Assembly: GCF_020410745.1 (NCBI RefSeq)
Contig: NZ_CP084528.1
Location: forward strand, 682,001 to 746,000
Reading direction: 5' to 3'
Length of the DNA: 64,000 bases
Origin: Kaistella polysaccharea
GTDB taxonomy: Bacteria > Bacteroidota > Bacteroidia > Flavobacteriales > Weeksellaceae
A program made the translations under genes and the position numbers. Under the pieces are notes generated by a model that saw nothing but the letters and a program-made list of their open reading frames with translations, was not told the DNA's origin and searched no databases. Shown piece by piece: positions 8,939-18,245 of this stretch; positions within the stretch are counted from its first letter, which is position 1, and the number at the start of each line of letters is the position of its first letter.

Positions 8939-9472
8939 ATGAAAAAAATTATCCTCTTCCTTTTTATACTCAGTTCAACTTTGACTTTCGCGCAAGTTAC
9001 CTGGCTAACCTTAGATCAAGCACTTACGGCACAAGCCCAAAATCCAAAGAAAATTTTAATCGATTTTTATGCAGATTGGTGCTCCAACTGTCAAAAAATG
9101 GAAAAAAGCACTTTTGATCATCAAGTGATTTCCAAATATATAAATGAAAATTATTACCCGGTTAAATTTAATGCAGAAGGCAGGGACAGTGTTACCGTAT
9201 TTGGTAGAACTTTCAATAATCCGGGGTTTATTGTCGGAAAAAATAAAAATACGATGCATGAGTTTACAAAATATATGAACGTAAATGCTGTCCCGTCCGT
9301 CGTTTTTTTAAATGAAGAAGGAAATCCGATTACGATTCTACATGGTGCACTTACGGCAAGAGAACTTGAACCCTATTTGAATTTCATTGCTAAAGATGAC
9401 TTTAAAAAAATTACGACCCGTGATCAGTGGGAAAGCTATCAGAAAAAATTTAAATCTAAAATAAAAGACTAG
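8939..9472 (+). CDS. exported thioredoxin-family protein
   Basis: 177 residues from the ATG at 8939; an in-frame open stretch upstream overlaps the transporter gene and is not credible as coding. A typical signal peptide (MKKIILFLFILSSTLTFAQ) precedes a thioredoxin-like domain with the active-site pair WCSNC (47-51), in the pattern of DsbD gamma-domain/DUF255-type thioredoxins, and a cis-Pro (AVPSVVFL near 122). A short loop (FGRTFNNPGFIVGKNKN) is inserted compared with classic thioredoxins. It probably acts in the periplasm in thiol-disulfide exchange. It has no membrane DsbD part. It follows POT copy 3 and is followed by a terminator. Confidence 0.88.
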   Translation: MKKIILFLFILSSTLTFAQVTWLTLDQALTAQAQNPKKILIDFYADWCSNCQKMEKSTFDHQVISKYINENYYPVKFNAEGRDSVTVFGRTFNNPGFIVGKNKNTMHEFTKYMNVNAVPSVVFLNEEGNPITILHGALTARELEPYLNFIAKDDFKKITTRDQWESYQKKFKSKIKD

Positions 9473-9494
9473 CTCTCTAATATTGATAAATGAT

Positions 9495-9530
9495 AAAAGA
9501 CTTTCAAATTAATTTTGGAAGTCTTTTCTA
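9495..9530 (+). terminator. rho-independent terminator after thioredoxin-like gene
   Basis: A 14-bp stem with one wobble (9495-9508 with 9514-9527, loop of five), ending in a T-rich arm. Confidence 0.8.
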
Positions 9531-9578
9531 TTTTGTCGAAATTCGCTACCAATCAGAAACTATCAGTAAAATAAATTA

Positions 9579-11669
9579 GTGACTCTCGAAACTCCAATAG
9601 AATTTTTAAAGGGAATCGGTCCAGAAAGAGCCAAGTTCATCAAAAATGTGCTGGGTTTTTCAACCGTATACGATTTCCTCACCTTCTACCCTTTGCGATA
9701 CATTGATAAAAGTAAAGTTCATCTGATTGCTGATTTAAAGGGCGATTTTGAAAATGAAATTCAGCTCAAAGGTAAAGTCACCGATATCCAGGAGGTCGTT
9801 TATGGAAAAGGTCAAAAAAGGTTAACCGCTAAATTCCGAGATCAGTCGGGAACGCTGGAAATTGTTTGGTTTCGGTATTCTAAGTGGATGAAAGAGCAGA
9901 TACCGCTCAATCAGGAAATCTTTATTTTTGGGAAAATTAATGAGTTTAACGGCAATTTATCAATGCCTCATCCCGAAATAGAAGTCGATGAAAAGAAAGC
10001 AATTTCCGGCAGTTTACTTCCTATTTATCCGGGAAGTGAAAAATTATCGAAGCGCGGAATTAACAATAAATTTTTTCAAACTGTTTTAGTTGAGATTCTT
10101 AAAAATCTCCCCAATTTAACGCAGGAAAATCTGCCGGAAACATTATTAAAAAAATTAAAACTCATCGGGCGACTGCAGGCATTGTATAATATTCATTTTC
10201 CAAAAGATGTATTTCACTTTAAACATGCCGAAAAACGAATCAAATTTGAAGAAGCTTTCTTTTTTCAATTAGGGTACGGTCTAAAAAAACAGCATCATAA
10301 GACCTCAGTAATCGGAAATCCTTTCCCTAAGATTGGGGATAATTTTAACCACTTCTACAATCACCAAATTCCATTTGAATTAACAAACGCACAAAAGCGC
10401 GTGCTGAAGGAAATTAGAACGGATATGAAAAAGCCCATTCAGATGAACCGACTGCTGCAAGGCGATGTAGGTTCGGGGAAAACAATGGTTGCTCTGCTGG
10501 CGATGCTTATTGCACTTGATAATGGTTTCCAGAGCTGTTTTATGGCACCCACAGAAATTTTAGCACAGCAACACTTCAATTCGCTTCAGGAACTTTTAGA
10601 AAAATCGGAAATTAAAGTCCGTTTGCTTACCGGTTCTACTAAAACTTCTGACCGTAAAATCATCCATCAGGAATTATTCAGCGGCGAGCTTTCTATTTTG
10701 GTTGGTACTCATGCGGTTTTAGAAGATATCGTACAGTTTAAAAGTCTTGGTTTGGCCATCATCGATGAACAGCATCGGTTTGGTGTAGCACAACGTGCGA
10801 AATTATGGGCAAAAAATAAAATTCCCCCGCACATATTGGTAATGACCGCCACTCCGATTCCACGCACTCTGGCTATGAGTTTTTACAGTGATTTAGATGT
10901 TTCTGTAATTGATGAATTGCCAGTCGGCCGAAAACCTATTATCACGGCTCACCGTCGTGAAAAAGATCGGCTCACCATCTTCCGGTTTGCCAAAGAAGAA
11001 ATCGAAAAAGGAAGACAGATTTATTTTGTATATCCTTTGATTGAAGAATCAGAAAAATTAGATTATAAAAATTTATTGGAGAATTTTGATCATATTCTGG
11101 AGTTTTACGAAGGTTACAATGTCACCATGCTTCATGGACGAATGAAACCTGCCGAAAAAGAAATGGCTATGAAATATTTTGCTTCCGGAGATGCCCAAAT
11201 TATGGTAGCTACCACGGTGATTGAAGTTGGTGTAAATGTTCCCAACGCCTCAGTGATGATCATTGAAAGTGCGGAAAGGTTTGGCCTTTCACAGCTTCAT
11301 CAACTTCGCGGACGTGTCGGTCGTGGTGCAGAGCAGAGTTATTGCATTTTGGTTACTTCCGATAAACTTTCCAGCGATACGCGAACCCGGATGAAAACAA
11401 TGGTAGAAACCAATGACGGTTTTAAAATATCTGAAGTTGATATGAAATTACGCGGTCCTGGTGATATTCTCGGAACACAACAAAGCGGTGTCGTAGATTT
11501 TAAAAAATTAGATTTAATTACAGATTCTACAATTATTAAAGTAGCAAAAAGTGCCGTAGAAGATTTGCTTACCGCCGATCCACATTTAGAACATTCTGCA
11601 AATTTCGAATTGCGTACCTATTATGGCAAACAGTATAAGGGAAAAAATAAATGGGGACGGATTTCCTAG
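9579..11669 (+). CDS. recG: ATP-dependent DNA helicase RecG
   Basis: 696 residues, the usual RecG length. The start is GTG at 9579; no in-frame ATG lies nearby, and the N terminus (TPIEFLKGIGPERA) aligns with where RecG proteins begin. An N-terminal wedge/OB domain (about 60-140) is followed by two helicase lobes. Walker A is GDVGSGKT (295-302), motif II is DEQH (396-399), MTATPIPRT follows as motif III, and QLRGRVGRG is motif VI. RecG remodels branched DNA at stalled forks and recombination intermediates. It stands alone between a terminator upstream and an independent promoter downstream. Confidence 0.97.
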   Translation: MTLETPIEFLKGIGPERAKFIKNVLGFSTVYDFLTFYPLRYIDKSKVHLIADLKGDFENEIQLKGKVTDIQEVVYGKGQKRLTAKFRDQSGTLEIVWFRYSKWMKEQIPLNQEIFIFGKINEFNGNLSMPHPEIEVDEKKAISGSLLPIYPGSEKLSKRGINNKFFQTVLVEILKNLPNLTQENLPETLLKKLKLIGRLQALYNIHFPKDVFHFKHAEKRIKFEEAFFFQLGYGLKKQHHKTSVIGNPFPKIGDNFNHFYNHQIPFELTNAQKRVLKEIRTDMKKPIQMNRLLQGDVGSGKTMVALLAMLIALDNGFQSCFMAPTEILAQQHFNSLQELLEKSEIKVRLLTGSTKTSDRKIIHQELFSGELSILVGTHAVLEDIVQFKSLGLAIIDEQHRFGVAQRAKLWAKNKIPPHILVMTATPIPRTLAMSFYSDLDVSVIDELPVGRKPIITAHRREKDRLTIFRFAKEEIEKGRQIYFVYPLIEESEKLDYKNLLENFDHILEFYEGYNVTMLHGRMKPAEKEMAMKYFASGDAQIMVATTVIEVGVNVPNASVMIIESAERFGLSQLHQLRGRVGRGAEQSYCILVTSDKLSSDTRTRMKTMVETNDGFKISEVDMKLRGPGDILGTQQSGVVDFKKLDLITDSTIIKVAKSAVEDLLTADPHLEHSANFELRTYYGKQYKGKNKWGRIS

Positions 11670-11723
11670 GAAATTTTCGTAATAATAAATACACATCAAC
11701 TCACTTTCTGTTATTTTTTTGAA

Positions 11724-11731
11724 TACTTTTG
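11724..11731 (+). promoter_or_regulatory. -7 element TACTTTTG directly before the DUF5686 gene
   Basis: The match to TAnnTTTG ends only six bases before the ATG at 11738. Transcription would therefore begin at or within a few bases of the start codon. Confidence 0.5.
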
Positions 11732-11737
11732 CTTACT

Positions 11738-14176
11738 ATGAAAAAATGTTTATTCTCCATTTTACTTCTTTTCTCAATTGCGCTATTTGGCCAGTCAAAA
11801 ATTACGGTTTTAGGAACGGGCGATCGCTTGCCCCTGCTCAATGCAGAAATATCCTGTAACAATAAATTAATTGGTAAAACAGATAAAAACGGAGTTTTAA
11901 ATTTCAAAACAAAATGCAACAAAGTTTCCGTAAAAGCATCAGGTTATTATGCAGATGATGTTGTTGTTGATAAGGTTATGGAAATTGCTTTGTCTAAAAC
12001 CGACCCAAAAACACAGTCCATTGAAGGCGTTATAATTGCCGATAAAAGTGATCCTCGCGCGCTCAATATTCTTCAAAAAGTTAATGAAAATTATAAAGAC
12101 AATTCCCCAAAAAGTCTAGATTCTTATATCTTTAAATCGTACGAAAAAATATCTTTCGACTTTGATGAAGACAGTATAAAGCAGTACAATCAATATTTAG
12201 AAAATAGATTGGATTCCTTAAAATCACTTCCGGTTACCATACAGTCTTCTGATAAAAAGAAAGATTCTCTGGAAAGTGTAAACGTCATGAAATTGATGGG
12301 TCAGAGTAAATTATTTTTATGGGAACGTGCGTCTGAATTTCTTTTTTCAAAGAAATATGGCGAAAAAGTAAATATACTCGATAATCGAATTTCAGGGCTT
12401 CAACAACCTGTTTATGAATTACTTGCCCTACGATCAAATCGTAATCGAATTCCCCGAGAAATTAGGGAGGAAAATCGATCCCTTTATCGCTTCTTTCTTA
12501 CCGATAGCATAAATATCGAAGGACGTAAAAACTATGTGATCCGCTTTCGTCAGGTTGATTATAAAAAACCCATTGAAAGAAGAAAGTACAATGGCTACAT
12601 TTATGTCGACGCAGAAAACTACGGTCTTAAAAAAATTGAAAGCAACAGCAAAGTTAAAAGCGAGGGGACAATTACGAGCATTTGGACGCCAATTGATAAC
12701 AAATGGTTTCTCCTCAAGGAGAATTTGAAACTGAAAATGGGTGCGACCAAGTTCAAAAAGGAAAAATCAGACGATAAATCTGAGAACAATAAACCCGTTG
12801 ATAAACAAAAATTTGGGAACTATGTTTACGTAATGGCAGATTATTTCGATTTTAAAGCAAATCAGGAACTCGATCAAAAGAATTTTGCAGGCTATTCATT
12901 ATCTGTAAAAAATTCCGATGGTTCAACGCTCGACCAATACCGAACAGATTCTTTAACAGCAAGGGAGCGAATGACTTATACCAAAATTGACAGTGTCGGA
13001 AAGAAATATAAACTGGATCAGAAACTTAATATCGTCAGCGGTTTGCTCGATGGAAAAATAAGTCTGGGGAAAGTAGATGTTGATGCACTTCAAATCATTA
13101 AGTACAATCAATATGAAGGAGTTCGCCTGGGTGCAGGCATTAAAATGAATGAGAAATTTAATAAATACCTATCACCAGATGCTTATTTCGCTTACGGATT
13201 TAAGGATCATACCTGGAAATACGGCGCTGGACTCGATGTGAAAACAACTTTAGAAAAAACCTCTTTTTTCCGTGCAGAATATTACGATGATGTTGTGGCG
13301 GCCGGAAGATTTAATGAAGATTTATGGAACTTTAAAATGAAAATTATGAATTCCGGAATCGATTTGAATAATGATCAATTTTACGGTTATAAAGGTTTTA
13401 AATTTTCCTACGAAAATGATCTCACCAATGTATTAACCCTTAGATTATCTGCGAAGAAAGACCAGGAAGAATCAAAATTTGATTATAATTTCAAAAATCT
13501 AGGTTCCCAGTTTGAAAATTTTGCGACTAAACTTACTTTAAGATATACGCCGCGGTCGAAAAGTATGATGACACCTTCTGGAAAACTCACGTACGAACAG
13601 AATTATCCGGAATTTTATTTTAATTATGAGCAAGCTTTAAAAACGTTTGGCGGAGATTTCAACTTCAGCAGATTTGATATTCTAGCCCAACATCAGTTTA
13701 AAACGAAGACCGGACTTACCGGCGTGCGCGTTTATTCCGGATTAACTACGGGTGAAGCTCCGATTTGGCACCAGTTTGCGATCAATGGTTTGGGAAGTAG
13801 CAACAGTTCTTTAAATTTCAACTTTACTTCTTATCTTGGCTTTGCAACTATGGAAGGGGGGAAATATTACAATGATAAATTTGTCGGATATTATTTTACA
13901 CACCGAATTCCCTACTACTTCCGAACGATCGGGAAAACCACTTCCAGTTTTAATTTACTTTACAAAGGAATTATCGGTGATATGAAAAATCCAGAATTTC
14001 ATCAGTTTAAATTCGAAAAACTAGATCATCTTTATCAGGAAATCGGTTTCGAAACCAACCACATTTTAGGAACACCTTTCGATTTAGGTCTCTTTTACCG
14101 CGTAGGTCATTACGCTACAGATTCATTCAAAGATAATTTTGCGATCCAACTTAAATTAAGTTTATTAGGATTTTAA
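11738..14176 (+). CDS. DUF5686 family outer-membrane protein with carboxypeptidase-like N-terminal domain
   Basis: 812 residues from the ATG at 11738; a TTG nine bases upstream is in frame but lies in the promoter. A signal peptide (MKKCLFSILLLFSIALFGQS) is followed by a small CarboxypepD_reg-like beta domain (about 22-95: ITVLGTGDRLPLLNAEISCN...). A central region and a C-terminal beta-barrel region follow (alternating aromatic strands, ending in LSLLGF with a terminal aromatic, as outer-membrane barrels do). The family is common in Bacteroidota, and its biochemical function is not established. A 78-residue gene starts two bases after its stop and is likely co-translated. It is intact and of normal length. 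Confidence 0.85.
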   Translation: MKKCLFSILLLFSIALFGQSKITVLGTGDRLPLLNAEISCNNKLIGKTDKNGVLNFKTKCNKVSVKASGYYADDVVVDKVMEIALSKTDPKTQSIEGVIIADKSDPRALNILQKVNENYKDNSPKSLDSYIFKSYEKISFDFDEDSIKQYNQYLENRLDSLKSLPVTIQSSDKKKDSLESVNVMKLMGQSKLFLWERASEFLFSKKYGEKVNILDNRISGLQQPVYELLALRSNRNRIPREIREENRSLYRFFLTDSINIEGRKNYVIRFRQVDYKKPIERRKYNGYIYVDAENYGLKKIESNSKVKSEGTITSIWTPIDNKWFLLKENLKLKMGATKFKKEKSDDKSENNKPVDKQKFGNYVYVMADYFDFKANQELDQKNFAGYSLSVKNSDGSTLDQYRTDSLTARERMTYTKIDSVGKKYKLDQKLNIVSGLLDGKISLGKVDVDALQIIKYNQYEGVRLGAGIKMNEKFNKYLSPDAYFAYGFKDHTWKYGAGLDVKTTLEKTSFFRAEYYDDVVAAGRFNEDLWNFKMKIMNSGIDLNNDQFYGYKGFKFSYENDLTNVLTLRLSAKKDQEESKFDYNFKNLGSQFENFATKLTLRYTPRSKSMMTPSGKLTYEQNYPEFYFNYEQALKTFGGDFNFSRFDILAQHQFKTKTGLTGVRVYSGLTTGEAPIWHQFAINGLGSSNSSLNFNFTSYLGFATMEGGKYYNDKFVGYYFTHRIPYYFRTIGKTTSSFNLLYKGIIGDMKNPEFHQFKFEKLDHLYQEIGFETNHILGTPFDLGLFYRVGHYATDSFKDNFAIQLKLSLLGF

Positions 14177-14178
14177 CA

Positions 14179-14415
14179 ATGAAAAAGATACAGATTAAAG
14201 CAAGCTCTTTTTTTGAAATTTTAAAAGCAAAAGATACGTCGATGTGGGAAATTTTCGCGCAGATGATCGATGGTCAGGAAAGAGAAATTATTTTTGTTGA
14301 TGACGAGGAAAAAATTCTCTTCACTTATATTTTGCCGCAAAATGTGGAAAAACTAAATGAAGATCGGAAAAAGTTCGCGGAAGAATATGCCGAAAAACTG
14401 TCGGGATTGAATTAA
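14179..14415 (+). CDS. small acidic conserved protein of unknown function
   Basis: 78 residues, soluble, no signal peptide, rich in Glu/Lys. The order is a short beta-rich half (REIIFVDDEEKILFTYIL, about 36-53) followed by a charged helix (about 56-76). I recognise no family. It starts with ATG two bases after the DUF5686 stop codon, so it is almost certainly on the same transcript. Its end overlaps the end of the convergent folP gene by four bases, which leaves no room for an intergenic terminator on either strand. Confidence 0.72.
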   Translation: MKKIQIKASSFFEILKAKDTSMWEIFAQMIDGQEREIIFVDDEEKILFTYILPQNVEKLNEDRKKFAEEYAEKLSGLN

Positions 14416-15269
14416 TTATTCAAGAAAAAATCGATTGTCTTTTTAGTTTCTCGAACATCGTGAACTCGCAATATTTTCGCACCATTTTCTAATGATTTTA
14501 GATGTAATTTCTGGGTCTCTTCCTCAATATCCAAAGCAGATTTACCTAAAGGTTTATAGATGAATGATTTTCGGGAAATCCCGACCAACAGAGGATAAGT
14601 TCCAAAAAAAACGTGGTTAAGTTCCTCAATCACCTGATGATTCTGTTTTACCTTTTTTCCAAAACCAAAACCTGGATCTAAAATAATATCTTTCACTCCC
14701 ATTTTTCTTAATTGTTCTATTTTCTCAGAAAAATAATAATTAATTGCAAGAATAATATCATCGTTAATTAAATGAGAATGCATTTTGTCATAGGTCGCAT
14801 TCACATGCATCAGAATATATGGAAGCCCAGTTTCCGCTGCGGTCTGAAACATTTTGTCGTCAAACATTCCACCGGAAATATCATTAATTAAATCAATTCC
14901 TTCCGCAAAACCATAATTCACAGTTTCAGAATAAAATGTATCGAGCGAAATTAAGATCTCTGGGAAAGCTTTTTTTATTTCTGAAATAATATTCCCAAGT
15001 CGAGTAATCTCTTCTGGTGCAGAAAACAAATCAGCTTTTGGCCGAGTTGATTGCGCACCAACATCAATTATATGAGCGCCCTCGTTAACCATTTTCTCTA
15101 CCTGTAAAAGAGCCGATTTTTTATTATTAAATTGTCCGCCATCCGAAAACGAATCAGGCGTTAAATTTAGAATTCCCATTATTTTTGGTTCCGACAAATC
15201 TATAAGTTGACCACGGCAGTTTATCGTTCTAAAAACAGGAAATGGCGAAGGTGAAACAGGTACATTCAT
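14412..15269 (-). CDS. folP: dihydropteroate synthase
   Basis: 285 residues from the ATG at 15269. A longer in-frame start at 15305 would place the promoter -7 element inside the coding region, so it is rejected. Family motifs in order: MGILNLTPDSFSDGG, DVGAQSTRP, LISLDTF, INDISGGMFDD, ILDPGFGFGK and LLVGISRKSF, covering the pterin and pABA sites. The enzyme condenses 6-hydroxymethyl-dihydropterin pyrophosphate with p-aminobenzoate in folate synthesis and is the sulfonamide target. It is transcribed divergently from the DUF1599 operon, with both promoters in the 80-base gap. The 3' end overlaps the convergent small gene by four bases. Confidence 0.97.
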   Translation of the reverse strand: MNVPVSPSPFPVFRTINCRGQLIDLSEPKIMGILNLTPDSFSDGGQFNNKKSALLQVEKMVNEGAHIIDVGAQSTRPKADLFSAPEEITRLGNIISEIKKAFPEILISLDTFYSETVNYGFAEGIDLINDISGGMFDDKMFQTAAETGLPYILMHVNATYDKMHSHLINDDIILAINYYFSEKIEQLRKMGVKDIILDPGFGFGKKVKQNHQVIEELNHVFFGTYPLLVGISRKSFIYKPLGKSALDIEEETQKLHLKSLENGAKILRVHDVRETKKTIDFFLNN

Positions 15270-15273
15270 TAGA

Positions 15274-15281
15274 CAAAAATA
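15274..15281 (-). promoter_or_regulatory. folP: -7 element for folP
   Basis: On the minus strand this reads TATTTTTG and ends four bases before the folP ATG, so the folP mRNA may be leaderless. Confidence 0.5.
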
Positions 15282-15325
15282 CAATTTCAAGGCTTTATGG
15301 GGCAATAACTCTCAAACGAAATTCT

Positions 15326-15333
15326 TATCTTTG
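15326..15333 (+). promoter_or_regulatory. -7 element for the DUF1599-tpiA operon
   Basis: TATCTTTG, 17 bases before the ATG at 15351, back to back with the folP promoter. Confidence 0.55.
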
Positions 15334-15350
15334 AAAAGTTTAGAAATCTT

Positions 15351-15917
15351 ATGCAAAAAACATCCAAACAGTTTGATCAGGTTATATCCGAATGCCGAAA
15401 TCTCTTCAGCCATAAACTCACTGATTACGGTGCTTCGTTTCGGGTTTTGCGACCTTCATCTTTAACGGATCAACTTTTCATCAAGGTTAAAAGTCTCCGT
15501 AATTTTCAGTCCAGTGGCATTTCGAAAGTTGGTGAAGCTGCGGAAGAAAATTTTATGGCGATTGTAAACTACTCTATCATTGGATTAATTCAGCTGGAGA
15601 AAGGAGTTGCCGATGATTTCAAGCAGGAAAATACTGAAATTCTAAACCTTTACGACCGTTTTGCGCACGAAGCAAAAGAACTGATGCTGAAGAAAAATCA
15701 CGATTATGGCGAAGCGTGGCGCGAAATGCGAATCTCTTCTATTACCGATTTAATTTACCAGAAAGTTTTGCGCACAAAACAAATCGAAGATAATGCGGGA
15801 GAAACTTTAGTTTCGGAAGGAATTGATGCCAATTATTTCGACATGCTAAATTATGCAGTTTTTTGCCTGATTAAATTTTCGGAGGAAAAAGAGAGCTTTA
15901 AACCAGATTTCATTTGA
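15351..15917 (+). CDS. DUF1599 domain protein (nucleotide-modification-associated type)
   Basis: 188 residues, cytosolic, with no signal peptide. It contains two copies of the DUF1599 pattern. The first is about residues 10-80 (LFSHKLTDYGASFRVLRPSSLTDQLFIK) and the second about 100-175 (LMLKKNHDYGEAWREMRISSITDLIYQK). The shared core is K-x2-DYG-x-x-(F/W)-R followed by S(S/I)-T-D. Related single domains occur in phage and bacterial nucleotide metabolism proteins, but this protein's reaction is not known. It is the first gene of an operon with the BT_3928-like, TerB-like and tpiA genes (gaps of 4, 6 and 12 bases). Confidence 0.85.
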   Translation: MQKTSKQFDQVISECRNLFSHKLTDYGASFRVLRPSSLTDQLFIKVKSLRNFQSSGISKVGEAAEENFMAIVNYSIIGLIQLEKGVADDFKQENTEILNLYDRFAHEAKELMLKKNHDYGEAWREMRISSITDLIYQKVLRTKQIEDNAGETLVSEGIDANYFDMLNYAVFCLIKFSEEKESFKPDFI

Positions 15918-15921
15918 TATT

Positions 15922-17016
15922 ATGATTAAAAATATACTGCGGATTATAATTGCGCTTATTTTTCTTGCGTCGGGTTTTGTGAAAGCCGTAGATGTTGTTG
16001 GCTTCTCATTTAAACTGGAAGAATATTTTTCACCAGCTGTTTTTAATATTCCGTTTTTAGAAAAACAAGCATTGATAATTGCAGTCGCAGTTGTCGCATT
16101 TGAGCTGATTTTCAGTTTCTTTTTATTGTTAAAGAGTAACTTAAAGTTCACCCTATTGGTGTTGATCGGCTTGTGTGTATTCTTTGCATTTCTTACTTTC
16201 TATTCTGCGTATTTTAATGTCGTGACCGATTGTGGTTGCTTCGGTGACGCACTCAAATTTACGCCTTGGCAAAGCTTCTGGAAAGATATTATTTTACTTA
16301 TCGGTCTAAGTATCTTATATTTTCTCTATCGCGACGATTTTGACGAAATTGAGGAAAAGACAAATTTTAAAAAATATCTGTCTGCATTTGCATTTATGAC
16401 TATGGTTTTTGTCATTAACTGGGGAATTACGCACGAACCTGTTATTGATTTTAGAGATTATAAAATAGGTACCGACCTCAATGTAGAAAAGCAAAAAATA
16501 GAAAAAGATCCATCTGAATTTAAAACCTTTTACTCCCTCAAAAATGATAAAACAGGGGAAGTTTTGGAAGTAAATCAAGATGATTATGTGAATAATAAGA
16601 AATATTGGGAAGAAGGTTCACCCTGGAAAATCGACGAATCAAAAACAAAATCCAAATTAACTAAGCAAGGATACGAGTCGGAAATTGGAAAATTTAAACC
16701 TGAAACTCAAGAAGGAGTTGATTTAACTGACCAAATTTTAAAAGCTCCAAAAGCCATTTTAATTTTTGCTTACAAGCCAAAAGAAGCAAACATCAATATT
16801 TTAGCACAATCTGAAGCAATATTGAGTCAGCAAAAAGATGCCTTTGTTTACGGAATTTCCACGGATCCAGGAACTTTTAAAACGATTAATAATGCCATGA
16901 TGGATGGCACGGCAATAAAAACGATTGCGAGAAGCAATCCATTCATCCTCACTTTAGAAAAGGGAAAAATAGTAGATAAACGTTCTGCTGAAGATTATAT
17001 TAAACAAAAAAAATAG
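15922..17016 (+). CDS. BT_3928-type DoxX/MauE-like membrane protein
   Basis: 364 residues. Four predicted helices in the N-terminal ~140 residues form a DoxX/MauE-like module: helix 1 with FLASGFVKAVD, helices around 45-65 and 75-95, and a TDCGCFGDALKFTPWQSFWKD loop at about 101-121 carrying the paired Cys of MauE-like proteins. One more helix lies near 152-170, followed by a soluble C-terminal domain (about 175-364) of unclear fold, probably periplasmic. Such proteins are conserved in Bacteroidota next to tpiA; a redox role is suggested by MauE relatives but not shown. It is second in the operon. Confidence 0.82.
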   Translation: MIKNILRIIIALIFLASGFVKAVDVVGFSFKLEEYFSPAVFNIPFLEKQALIIAVAVVAFELIFSFFLLLKSNLKFTLLVLIGLCVFFAFLTFYSAYFNVVTDCGCFGDALKFTPWQSFWKDIILLIGLSILYFLYRDDFDEIEEKTNFKKYLSAFAFMTMVFVINWGITHEPVIDFRDYKIGTDLNVEKQKIEKDPSEFKTFYSLKNDKTGEVLEVNQDDYVNNKKYWEEGSPWKIDESKTKSKLTKQGYESEIGKFKPETQEGVDLTDQILKAPKAILIFAYKPKEANINILAQSEAILSQQKDAFVYGISTDPGTFKTINNAMMDGTAIKTIARSNPFILTLEKGKIVDKRSAEDYIKQKK

Positions 17017-17022
17017 ACAAGA

Positions 17023-17379
17023 ATGTACCAAAAAAAATCAAATAAGTCAATTGCGGGATATCATTTATTAATGATTTTATCAGCAGTTGATGGCGAATTT
17101 GCACCAGAAGAAGGAATGCTCATTCAGCAGTATCTTGCAGATGAATTCCCTTTTAAAATGGATTTGGATAATGAATTAGATACCATCGCTTTATTGAAAC
17201 AGGAAGAGTGGAAAAAGCATTTTGAATTTCATGCGCAATGTTTCTTAGATGATTCTACGGAAGAGGAAAGAGTATCTTTTGCAAAATTTGCCAAAACATT
17301 AATTAAAGCTGATGATCAAGTCTCTGAGCCGGAACACGACTTTTATCAGATCATGAAAACCATCTGGAAACTTAATTAA
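17023..17379 (+). CDS. TerB-like helical protein
   Basis: 118 residues, all-helical, cytosolic. The segment LSAVDGEFAPEEGMLIQQYL (about 20-39) and the later IKADDQVSEPEHDFY (about 92-106) have the acidic turn-helix pattern of the TerB fold: an Asp-Gly or Asp-Asp turn followed by E-x-x-x-hydrophobic. TerB-type proteins are associated with tellurite resistance and stress operons, but this single-domain member sits in a housekeeping operon and no resistance role is implied. It is six bases after the preceding gene and 12 before tpiA. Confidence 0.75.
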   Translation: MYQKKSNKSIAGYHLLMILSAVDGEFAPEEGMLIQQYLADEFPFKMDLDNELDTIALLKQEEWKKHFEFHAQCFLDDSTEEERVSFAKFAKTLIKADDQVSEPEHDFYQIMKTIWKLN

Positions 17380-17391
17380 ATTTATTTTGAA

Positions 17392-18153
17392 ATGAGAAAA
17401 AATATTGTAGCAGGAAACTGGAAAATGAACAAAAACGCAATTGAAGCCCAACAGCTGATGTTGCAGATTTTACATTACAAAAAAGAAAATCCAACCAACT
17501 GTGAAGTTTGGATCGCACCACCAGCCCTTTATCTACTGATGGCGAAAGATATATTTTCAGCTAGAGAAATTGGTGTATTTTCTCAGGACATGAGCGAATA
17601 TGAAAGTGGCGCATATACTGGCGAAATCTCCGCGGAAATGTTGGAATCCATTGGAGCTACTGGCACATTGATCGGGCATTCCGAAAGACGCCAATATCAT
17701 GGTGAAACAGATTCGCATTGCAACGTAAAAATAAAATTAGCTCTAGATAAAGGATTGACGCCGATTTACTGTAATGGCGAAACGTTAGAACAACGGAAAT
17801 CGGGTAAACATTTTGAGGTTGTAAAAAATCAGACAGAAGTGGCACTTTTCACTTTAAGTGCTGACGAAATTAAAAAAGTTGTGATCGCTTACGAACCAGT
17901 TTGGGCTATAGGAACTGGTGAAACCGCTTCTCCGGAGCAGGCGCAGGAAATTCACGCACACATTAGAAGTCTGATCGCAGATAAATATGGAAAAGAAGTT
18001 GCTGACGAAATTTCTATATTATACGGTGGTTCCGTAAAGCCGGACAACGCAAAAGAAATTTTTTCTCAACCTGACATCGACGGCGGATTAATTGGCGGTG
18101 CAGCCTTAAAAATTGATGATTTCTCAAAAATTATTGAAGGATTTAATTCTTAA
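17392..18153 (+). CDS. tpiA: triosephosphate isomerase
   Basis: 253 residues, full length. Catalytic residues are Lys11 in VAGNWKMNK, His96 in IGHSERR and Glu168 in AYEPVWAIGTG. The phosphate-binding loop YGGSVKPDNA and the C-terminal GGLIGGAALK are also present. It interconverts dihydroxyacetone phosphate and glyceraldehyde 3-phosphate in glycolysis and gluconeogenesis. It is the last gene of the DUF1599-led operon and is followed by a bidirectional terminator shared with clpP. Confidence 0.98.
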   Translation: MRKNIVAGNWKMNKNAIEAQQLMLQILHYKKENPTNCEVWIAPPALYLLMAKDIFSAREIGVFSQDMSEYESGAYTGEISAEMLESIGATGTLIGHSERRQYHGETDSHCNVKIKLALDKGLTPIYCNGETLEQRKSGKHFEVVKNQTEVALFTLSADEIKKVVIAYEPVWAIGTGETASPEQAQEIHAHIRSLIADKYGKEVADEISILYGGSVKPDNAKEIFSQPDIDGGLIGGAALKIDDFSKIIEGFNS

Positions 18154-18195
18154 TCCTCACCGAAACACCTCTTCAAAAGAGAGGGACTTTTACAA

Positions 18196-18225
18196 AAAAT
18201 GCGTCTCAAAACTGAGACGCATTTT
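18196..18225. terminator. bidirectional terminator between tpiA and clpP
   Basis: A perfect 13-bp stem (18196-18208 with 18213-18225, loop aaac) with A-rich and T-rich outer arms, suitable for both converging operons. Confidence 0.9.
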
Positions 18226-18245
18226 ACTTTTAAGTATAAGTAAAT

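Noticed and set aside
17023-17379. TerB-like gene as part of a tellurite-resistance system
   Set aside because: No other ter genes nearby; it is embedded in a housekeeping operon with tpiA.
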